From assembly GCA_013368315.1 (NCBI GenBank), contig JAACJM010000019.1, forward strand, positions 744,001 to 808,000: DNA of 64,000 nt, given 5' to 3'. Positions 55,712 to 64,000 of the stretch are shown piece by piece; the stretch's first letter is position 1, and each line of letters starts with the position of its first letter. Made by a program: the position numbers and the translations under genes. A model generated the notes under the pieces. It worked only from the letters and a program-made list of their open reading frames with translations. It was not told the DNA's origin and ran no database searches. Origin of the DNA: Tetrapyrgos nigripes (lineage: Eukaryota > Basidiomycota > Agaricomycetes > Agaricales > Campanellaceae).

Positions 55712-57081
55712 TCCTGGTCATTGGCAAAATCCTCCTGAGTAGGCTCATTCATCGGAGCAGCTTGGAAGTCCTGGAAAGCTGTATACGCTTCTGCGATCTC
55801 CTGCCAGTCATTGATAGACATGTCCATGACACGAACATGTTCACGTTGGTGGTCTGGGCACACTGCAGAGAAGTGACCAGTCTTGCCACACATGTAACAG
55901 GTGTGACAGGCTAGGAACCTCTGCCTCAAAGTGCTGACTTCCATGGGAATGCCTTGGGGAAGAGGAGCTTGGGCAGGGGCTGGTACACAAGAGGCAGGAG
56001 TGGGAGCGGGAGCGGGGACAGGGAACTGGATTGGGAAGAGAGTACGAGAGGAGAAGGAAGGCTTGGGTGGACCAGAGGGCACACTTCTCTGAGCACTACA
56101 GAAGATTGCGTCTTTCTGTTTGTGCTTATCAAACCTCTTGGCCAGGGAATACCAAGCCATGACGTCCCATTCCTGTGGACGAGCTTCTGCCTCTGCAACC
56201 TTCTTTTCTAAAGCAGGCTGCAGTCCATGTCGGAACTTGAGGACCACTGTCTGACTGACATGTTTCGCATCCTCAAGTCAGCCCTTGATGGCAGGGTTAG
56301 TGGGGTTTGTGGAATAGAGGACGGGCTCGATGTTGAGGCCAGCCATGGTGATAAGAGTGTGGAAGTTGTCGACATATTCATCCACAGAAGTGGTGCCTTG
56401 AAAGTAGGAGGCACCTTCTAAGGTGAGGCTAGCCTGAGTGCGTTGATCTTCTGGCATGAACTCCCTAATGAACTCCTTTTCAAACTCTTCCCAGGTATCA
56501 AAATGGGAGGAGCCATAGAGATGTTCATGGTCGATGAGGCTCTGGCAGTAGGTAGCAGCACGACCTGTCTGGAAGTAAGACAACGCCCACATGATCTTGG
56601 CGATGTCGTCTTGGAAACGAACTGTGCTGGCATAAATGATTGCACTAGTCCACCAGACTCAGCCATTAGAACGTTGACTGTTGAAGATGCCAGGTGGGGA
56701 CGCCTTAGTATGTGAAGCTCCAGAAGAGTGATGAGAGGAAGGGGTAGAAGATGAGGCAGAGGATGGAGGTCAAGTGGGGTGTTGTGATGGGGGTTGAGGA
56801 GGTGGAGGGGGATTTTGGCCTTGGAGAGCAGTGAGGATCTCAGCAAGTTGCTCACTCTGACTCTGAGAAGCCTGCTCTAGATGGGCCAGATGAGCGTCAA
56901 AAGCTTCAGACATTGTCGGGGACCCAGGTAATGAGGCAGAAGAAACAGAGGGTGGAGAGAACTGAGGAGTGGAGGAGGAGTCTTCAGGAACTGTGGGAGG
57001 AGGAGCAAGAGCAGTGTGAGTGCTATCAGAGTCGCTCTCACTGGTATCTGGAGCTCGGAAGGAAATGGTTGCCAAAGACAA
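55708..57081 (-). pseudogene. gag: gypsy family C gag
   Basis: From about 57081: a Ser/Thr/Pro-rich start, then MSEAFDAHLAHLEQASQSQSEQ (heptad-like) and a Pro-rich linker. The capsid core reads KIMWALSYFQTGRAATYCQSL, WEEFEKEFIREFMPEDQRTQA and FQGTTSVDEYVDNFHTLI. A TGA near 56277 is followed in another frame by KHVSQTVVLKFRHGLQPALEKKV. It ends with a zinc knuckle CYMCGKTGHFSAVC (55900-55858) and an acidic tail. Frame changes near 56770, 56600 and 56277. Gag would form the particle; this copy is dead. Confidence 0.8.
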
Positions 57082-57149
57082 CTAGTCCACTTGATGAGAA
57101 GTTTTTCTACTGTAAGGGCGACTCCTGACACATGAGGCAATCACTCAAC

Positions 57150-57820
57150 AACTGCAGGAGGAGATCTAAAGATATATAAATCAGAACTAGACAATACAAG
57201 ACTAACATACTACGCACCTGCAGGAGGAGATCCAAAGAGAAAAACTCAAGGATACTCGCCTGCAGGGAAGGGGTATATATACTTGTATGAAGGCCTGGAA
57301 AAAGATCTGCAAAACTATACAGCAGCAATGAAGTAATAGAAAAGTGGAATGATGGGAGATCAGAATGATGAATAATAATGATGGATGATGAAACAATGAT
57401 AAACAAGGATAAACAAGGCAATGGAGTCCAGATAAAACAAGAACAAACAAGTCCTAAAGGAGAAGAGAAAGGAAAAGGAAAATGTCCCCTTACACTTCTC
57501 CCTATTTTCTCAGGTACCTTATTTGTGATCCGTATACGTATATCCACATCACTTATACCAGTCTGTACCGTAACTGACACCCCAGTTGTTTCCGCTATCT
57601 TTGTGGACTCCTGGAGTGTGTATCTCTTATATTCTTTCCTTTACATACTTGATACTGACCATATTTATTACTACAGTACCTTTTGTACATCGTTATTTAC
57701 ATGTACCCTTTCTGATAGGTACTGTATTCCAATACCAGTTGTTTCCACTATCTTCGTGGACTCCTGGGTACCTTTTGTACATCATTATTTACGTGTACCC
57801 TTTCTGATAGTAGCCATAGC
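57150..57820 (-). repeat. LTR of gypsy family C
   Basis: Lies directly upstream, in sense, of the gag. It has a GTATATATACC promoter-like box (57290-57280), CTCCTGCAG words and an internal duplication (TACCTTTTGTACATC..TTTCTGATAG at 57680-57720 and 57770-57811; GTTGTTTCC..TGGACTCCTGG at 57587-57617 and 57738-57768). Its outer edge cuts the end of the KDZ gene. Confidence 0.55.
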
Positions 57821-60800
57821 TTCTGGTCCTCCACGTTATCAGCATTGCCATCAATATCTTCTCTGATGTTGACTAAGTACTGAAGCAGGCCTGGCATATA
57901 TATAGCCTGGAGCTGCTTGAAAACACAAAGCTTGTCTTGTAGCAGCGCTCTTCTCTCTTGGAGGGTGGAGTCTTCACAGTTGCAGGCTTGGTGTGATTTC
58001 ATTGCAAGTTGATGAATTTTGTTCCTGAAAATAAAATTCATCAGCAAAGTCTCGAGTCCATATGTACATGCTCAATAAACAGAATGAAGAGAAGAGAGAT
58101 AGGATAGGGATGATCAGAAAAGTACTCACATGGCGTCCTCCAAGTCTAGTCTCATGCACAAAAAGCCAGGAGCAGAGACTGCATTCCTGGCCACTCTGCC
58201 TTCTCAACATGCATGTTCTGCATCTTTGGCCTCCAGCTCTTCCAAAGCTTGAGCCTCTGTCAAAACTAGAGAAAAGCAATTGAGTTCTTCAGCTCACAAT
58301 ACTAGACAGCAAAGAGGCAGTACTTACATTCATTTGCAATGTGATATGGGTTTTCAATCCCAGTCTTCAGCCATGGTTCTCTTTCCCAGGTGGAACAGAT
58401 CTGTTCCCATTTCCCCACAAGCTTTACCAGGAGATGCTGGGTCCAGCCATCATGTGTGTCAACTTGACAGTTACATTCTTTCAACACAGCAATATAACAC
58501 TGTTGAAGTGTGTCTCCTGTAATTGGCAAAGCATGAGATGAAAAACTACTTACCCATGGTGATGTACTTCTGGTAGTTCCAGAAGTTGAAGCGATCATCC
58601 AATACATCCATCCTAGTACCTGGGCCCATCGTCTTTGTTGCATTAGCAACTGCATTATGTCTGGCCTAGATGTGTTCTGGCCCCTCACAGTCACTGTGTC
58701 CTGCGCCAGGAATAAGGTTGAGTGAATACATTTGATGACCTTCTTGGACATGAGCTGGTTTGTGGAATTTCCCTATGGCAGGATTGGTGTTGTTGGGAAA
58801 AGTCCTCTTGAGATGATCGGGCCAGGTGTTATCCATATGCCTGAAAAGGTGAACAAACCATTGACATGCTATGTCATAACTGACTAGCAATGTGATGAGG
58901 AATGTGAAGGCTCGTAATGTGGATGCAAAGACGTAATCCATATTTGCATACCTGCAAATAAACTGAGTATATGTGGGCCATACAAAGAGTTCAGCTACAG
59001 ACCTTTCACCTTTCTCCATATTACCCACTCTGTTGGGGAATAGCATGCCCGATTGTCCACATGACACAGAACAAACACCAGTGTAATGAAGACCTTGACT
59101 AAATTTGGTTGCTGCTTTTGCTAGTGCAGCAAATCCAACACAAGTGCTGATCTATTGAGAAAGGAGTGAGATGAGAAAAGAGCATACTCTTGAATAATGA
59201 CTCACATTGTCTTCATGTACGAGATTCTGTATATGCTCCTCATATGCCTGCTGCGGAACAAAATAGGCCCACTCTATTCCCAGCCCTGGGTCTCTAGAGA
59301 ATGACAACATGAGTTGATTCTTCAAACGGAAATTAGCATTGAGAACGATGATCACTCAATAGAGAAATCTGGAAAACAAACAAAAGAGGCTGTTAGGATT
59401 GGAATGAGACACTGAAATATCATATACATACTGTAGCTCAGGCAGTGCATCTTGAAAATCTGGAGGTAGATTGATTCCAGGCCATAGGCAAGAAGGACAG
59501 CAGATAGCTAATTCACCCCAAGCTGTGTGCATCACACATTCAGGGCTAGCGTTGTGAGCTTGACAACCTCGCTTCAATAGTTTGAGATGTCACCATTGGA
59601 TAGTCATCTGACAGAGAGTGTTGTGATGAGCTGGTAACTTTGAAAGCCCTGTATTATTGGTAAGCATCTTGAGCATCCTGAAGAACCTGTGATTTGAGCC
59701 CTTAGACGTCAAGGCAAGGCAATGGAGGAGACAGAGGAGGTGAAAAGTGGCACATGTTTTTGGTGTATCCTGGGTGGAAGGGTAGAGCCCACACCAGAGA
59801 AGCTGAAGGTGCTGAGGCACAAGTTTGGCGCATTCACAGAATAAGATGTTGACTTCGTGAATACCATTTATGTCAAACACTCACATTGCCTGGTGACACA
59901 GCTTAGGACAGGAACAGTGCATACTCAGATGGTTGAGCTGAACGGTCAATCCCAGCTTGGCTAAGGTGGTAGGAACAAATGTGTCACCATCCCAACGCTG
60001 TAAGAAAAAGAAGTCAGCTAGAAGTGCAAGAAGAGACCACTGAGTACAGAGGATTATGACATGATGAACACAACAAATCAGGAATGATGCAGTCCTTGCA
60101 CTGGTTCCTGCACCCTTCGAGCTCAGCAATCTGAGCATGCCTCCTGAGACATTGCATCTCCACAGCTGTCCCATCACACCAGCTCATCCAAGTACTGTTG
60201 CCTGTAAAAATCCTTCCAAACCATATTGGCATAGTTCTGAGAATTATAAGCCAGACCGTATGCATAAGGAAAAGCTGGATTGATAGACGTACTGAACATT
60301 TTGAGCAGCATTTCTTTTCTGGCACCCGGACTTGATAGATTTCAGGCTGCTCAAAGACCTCTGAGTCTACGGCAACATCAACCCAAGCATCATCTGCCTC
60401 CAAAGCAAATTTGGCATCATCTTGAGGAGACCAAGAGTCACCGAGGACCCAGGTTGTTCAGTTTCTTTCGAGTGTGATACCACAATTGTTGACAAATGAA
60501 GTCCAGGCATGGATGACTTTGATATCGTCGTCTACATTGACACATTTGCGAAAGATGTTTTGAGGGTGTTTTCTTGACCTAAGCAAAGACATAGAGGCTG
60601 AAGGATAGCCGTCCCTGAGACTGGTAGATAAAACACCAATATCATGGTCAGAAAAACAATGGGCCAGTCACATCACCAGACTTGTCCAAAGATGGAATGA
60701 CTCTGAAAGGAGCAATGAGGAGTATTCTCTCCTAGTCTTGGGATTCTGCTGTCCACTTGCAAACGTGCTCGGACCACCAGCATGGGCATTCTGCTGACAA

Positions 60801-60853
60801 TGTTTCTGTCCTGAGTGATGGTCCCAACAACGGCAGTTCTTGCTGAGTCTCAC
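57821..60853 (-). pseudogene. KDZ (Kyakuja-Dileera-Zisupton) transposase with CxC2-type cysteine region
   Basis: A minus-strand intron-containing gene. An N-terminal His/Cys segment is followed by a Cys-rich region (60180-60050, C-x2-C type), then WDGDTFVPTTLAKLGLTVQL, CSCPKLCH, GIHEVNILFCEC and TFHLLCLLHCLALTSKG. Next come GELAICCPSCLWPGINLPPDFQDALPE and the transposase core NMDYVFASTLRAFTFLITLLVSYDIACQW, FHKPAHVQEGH, LNLIPGAGHSDCEGPEHIW. The C-terminal part has LDLEDAM, QERRALLQDKL and QLQAIYMPGLLQYL and ends at KLWL, where an LTR begins. These blocks are in the order known for fungal KDZ proteins. Frame changes near 58900-58640, 60170 and elsewhere, plus stops, show it is dead. Confidence 0.8.
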
Positions 60854-61470
60854 TAGAACATTGCTCGGTTATGACATAATCACTAGATATTCTCATGGGT
60901 GATTTCCTTGCATTTTTGCTCTTACTTCAACTAGTAAAATATACATTATTTGACAAGTCTTTAGTGTTAACATTACTAAGTCTACATGCCAAAAATTCCA
61001 AACTAAAATAAAGTGGAACTCGCAAGAATACCTAAAGTCCATTTCCATGTCAACACAGCCACTTCTGTGTCAAGCTTTCGGCTGTGATTTCATCCACCTT
61101 ATAAGTAGTACTTCTAGCCTACATCTCAAGCTAAAGTTTTTTATTCATCTTATTCTGCTGTAACTACATATATCTGAGAAGAATTGAAGTGATTTGGTGC
61201 AGAAATGTGCATGCCTTTGCATTGCCAGCATTATTATGTAATAACTCTCCAGCATGACTCACGCTATGAGATTACCATAAGACTAGAAGGTATGTATTTT
61301 GATTGCCCAGTGCTATGCATATCTGGGACGTGTAGCACACTGGACAGACACTGTGAGAAACTGAGCCAATGAACAGATCTGATTCTTATCAATATTGAAA
61401 TGACATTCCAAATGTCAGGTTTTAGGGGCCTTTCCCACTCCCAACGCTTGCCCTTAAGGCTCAGATCTGT
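60854..61470. other. AT-rich non-coding sequence
   Basis: No ORF or known motif seen upstream of the KDZ gene; it may contain that transposon's 5' flank. Confidence 0.4.
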
Positions 61471-61474
61471 TCCT

Positions 61475-62110
61475 CTTTAGGATACTTTTTTGTATGATCT
61501 ATTTAGATCTAACCAGCTAAATTTGAGCATGTTAGATATAATACTAAATATTGCATCTGTCCTGGAATGGATAAGACCTAGAACTGGCACATAAATCTGT
61601 CAGATTGATTTTTCACCAACGAGGCAGAAATATTGATGGATATCATCATGCAACTGTGGTGGAAACTCTAGGATACTTTTCGCATGATCTAGATAGAACC
61701 AACCAGCTGAATTTGAGCATGTTACCACTGGCACAAAATATAAGTCCCTAAACCAAAGTAGGTACCACTGCACACAGATAAGGCCTAGACCACTGGCCGA
61801 GAAATATCTGTCAGATCAATTCTTAACTGATGCAGTGGAAATGGCGGAGCACACTGTCCTGGAATGGATGAGGCCTAGACCACTGGCTGAGAAATACAGA
61901 TATAAGGCATGTAAATCTGTCAGATCAATTTTTAACCGATGCGGCAGAAATATTGATATATCATATGGCAGTGGCAGAGCACACTGTCCTGGAATGGATA
62001 AGGCCTAGACCACTGGCCAAGAAATATGGATATAAGGCATGTAAATCTGTCAGATCAATTTTTAGCTGATGTGGCAGGAATATTGATGGGTATCATATGG
62101 CAATTGAAAA
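61475..62110 (+). repeat. degenerate tandem repeats
   Basis: A 130-bp unit (GCACACTGTCCTGGAATGGA..., starts 61849 and 61979) is present about 2.5 times, with an older partial copy at 61555-61660. A second repeat (AGGATACTTTT..AACCAGCT.AATTTGAGCATGTTA) occurs near 61478 and 61672. Confidence 0.75.
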
Positions 62111-62399
62111 TATATATAGGGAAGCCAGTAGACCAACTGCCAAAATGGTCTATTGACCTAGATCTATACATCCAGGTAGCTGCTACAGGTGGAGATTCTA
62201 CCAATTATAGGTGACACATTGAATTCACTTTGAGTCCTCAGAGACAGGCTGGCACCAAGACAGATCCATCTCAATCAACGGTAGACAGCCCCAACATCAC
62301 CAGAGAGGCTTCAGTGGGCCAATCTCATTGAACTCTCTGCTCCTTCTCAACAATGTCAATACACCAAATCACCCAACATGCGCAAGAAAGAGAAAAAGA

Positions 62400-62790
62400 A
62401 AGAGAAAATCTGCCACTGCATGAAACCCACATCCTTCCCACATTTTCCCACAAACAGTTCAACGAGATGTCACAGAATGTTACCACCCAAAAGCAGTAAA
62501 GAAGTTGATTGAAAAGGGCTTTGTTGAATAAATAAGAGTCTAGAGAAAAACCTAGGGGTAAGGTCATTCCACCTGCATGGCAGATGGTACGTCCACAATG
62601 GACCATTCAAAATCACTGATGTAATTGGCAAACTGCTAAACACCTAGTGAATTCACCCAGTCTTCCACGCTTCACTACTATCACCATACAAAGAAACTGA
62701 AGCTCATGGAGTGAACTACCCAGGTGAACCAGTGAAATTACTACCAGCGGATAACAAGTATGACATTGAAGCAATTCTAGATTCATGTAA
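62400..62790 (+). pseudogene. gypsy family B pol tail (integrase C-terminal)
   Basis: The + strand reads NGPFKITDVIGKLLN, then after stops IHPVFHASLLSPYKETEAHG and NYPGEPVKLLPADNKYDIE. It is the counterpart of 28980-29590. Stops in several places. Confidence 0.65.
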
Positions 62791-62799
62791 ACGTAGATT

Positions 62800-63265
62800 A
62801 CATTTACAACATGATCACATGTAGTGACAGTACTATATATACCAGTAGTCACACTGTACCTTATTCTTATCTTTTTCTTTCATCTTCTCAATACGACGTG
62901 TTCCAGATTCTAGTCTCGTTCCTTCCACTTAGTGCTCCAGCTGACAACTGGATTACACTTTTTTTGAATCTTTCTGTGCGTTCAGCCGTGAGGCGACACG
63001 CACGTTGTTGAAAAAGGAATTCTGTGAGTCTCCTCATCGATAAGATCCATTTATAATCTTCCCTTGCCTACCGTCGTCTCTTTATACTACAACGACGCAC
63101 CCGCCGTTGTATTTTGTCTTGTCTCTGCCACGTCTCTGTCTCGTATTGCATCTGCCTCGTCTCACCTTGCCCAAACAGTCATTTTCACCATGGGTAGTCT
63201 GTCTTGTCCTGTCCTGCCTCGTCTTCATAACTGCCTTGTCCCGTTTGAACGTTATAACATCATAA
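62800..63265 (+). repeat. LTR-like or promoter region before the right-edge gag
   Basis: Non-coding and pyrimidine-rich, with CTCTTTATACTACAAC near 63077 and a run of TGTCTTGTC/CTGCCTCGTC words. No second copy lies in the window, so LTR status is unproven. Confidence 0.35.
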
Positions 63266-64000
63266 ATGTCTAACGTCGCTGTTTCGTCTGTTTCCAGACC
63301 TCACCGTAACAAGAAGGTGGACGCCACTGAGGTGGACGCTGCCGAGAACCAAGAAATCATCGATCAAGTAGAAGGATCCGCGACTACGGGTCCTGTCACT
63401 AGATCCTCTGCAAACGCCCTGTTGCAGATTGAAGTAGAAACACCCTTCTGAACTCACCGAACTCACTGACAACTCTACCAAGCTCACTGACGAGTCTACC
63501 AAGAGTAATCGTTCTCGTTCCCCATCCACATTCTCGTCCTCGTCTTCCTCGTCGTCTTCCTCCTCTAATTCTCTGAGTCTACCCTGCATGTCAACCTCTG
63601 CCACATCTGCTGATACTGCCTGGTCACCTGGTGGCCCTGGTAAACCACCAAAGGTACACGAGAAACGTCTCTTGGCTCAACAATACGCCAACGTCAGGAC
63701 GTGTATGCTCCGCTTCCTTGGAAGCAGGAAGACACCCCTGACTGACTTCGAGTCCAAGGAAGCTCGAGACCTCTATGCTGAGTGCTTCCAACACCCGGCA
63801 AGCATGAACTTTTTCTCAGTCAGGCAAGACGAGCTTCATGCAGGCTCCGCCTCAGACTTCGAGAACGTTTTGCTGCGCCACATCATAGATGAGGACTGAG
63901 AAGAAGATATCGAAGCTCTCATCATATACGCAGACTTAGCCAAATTCGAGGACTCTGACTTCAGCGTCATGTATGACACCTTGGTCACCTACAACAACTT
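63266..64000 (+). pseudogene. gag-like protein of an unassigned LTR element, cut by window edge
   Basis: Begins MSNVAVSSVSRPHRNKKVDATEV at 63266. The frame changes by one base near 63440, continuing ELTELTDNSTKLTDESTKSN, a run of Ser residues (about 63530-63565), then RLLAQQYANVRTCMLRFLGSRK, DFESKEARDLYAECFQHPAS, DFENVLLRHIIDED, a TGA at 63897 where Trp or Arg would fit, and EDIEALIIYADLAKFEDSDFS. A Ser-rich N-terminus and helical capsid-like part suggest gag, but no zinc knuckle or pol is in view. Confidence 0.45.

Overview
The window looks like a transposon-dense, probably heterochromatic stretch of a filamentous basidiomycete genome, most likely Agaricomycetes. The evidence is the mix of families (Ty3/gypsy including a chromovirus, copia, a Ngaro-type tyrosine-recombinase retroelement, PIF/Harbinger, pogo and a KDZ transposase of the type common in mushrooms) together with many 50-60 nt GT..AG introns. 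No species is called, and I see no conserved housekeeping gene. One tRNA-like sequence is present.

Layout. 1-20051: the 3' part of a Ty3/gypsy element (family A, + strand). It has a broken pol (1-4117), a tRNA-like sequence (4231-4319, minus), two intron-containing genes in ANTISENSE to the element (gene 1, 5307-15110; gene 2, 15806-17880) and a 3' LTR (18407-20051). A chromovirus (element D, 5659-14036, minus strand) sits inside intron 5 of antisense gene 1, with 694-bp LTRs and a GTGAA target duplication. D carries its own antisense gene for a cysteine-cluster protein (6630-7663, + strand). 20052-21700: a pogo-like element. 21701-36740: minus-strand family A fragments (LTR, pol, pol tail, gag), a Harbinger fragment, family B gypsy fragments, and a second copy of the antisense gene 2 family (31477-33329). 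36750-41246: a Ngaro-like element with RT/RNase H, tyrosine recombinase and a pair of 81-bp direct repeats. 43531-53883: a copia element (TSD CGTGT) inserted in a family A LTR, with a Harbinger element (50314-53632, TSD TTA) inserted in its 5' LTR. 53884-55070: the rest of that family A LTR. 55070-57830: gag-protease of gypsy family C with its LTR, truncating a KDZ transposase gene (57830-60853). 60860-62300: non-coding repeats. 62330-64000: a family B pol tail, then a new LTR-like region and a gag-like ORF cut by the window edge.

How it fits together. Three successive insertions can be read from target duplications, and LTR divergence gives rough relative ages: about 30 differences in 694 bp for D and 7 in 368 bp for copia, counted by eye. 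Most coding copies are dead, with many TGA codons at places where Arg or Trp is expected. The most unusual feature is that two unrelated gypsy lineages carry spliced antisense accessory genes between pol and the 3' LTR. Antisense gene 1 is fully open across six exons despite the 8.4-kb insertion in its intron. Exon joins, family names and missing-residue statements are reading-based inferences; no search or alignment was run.
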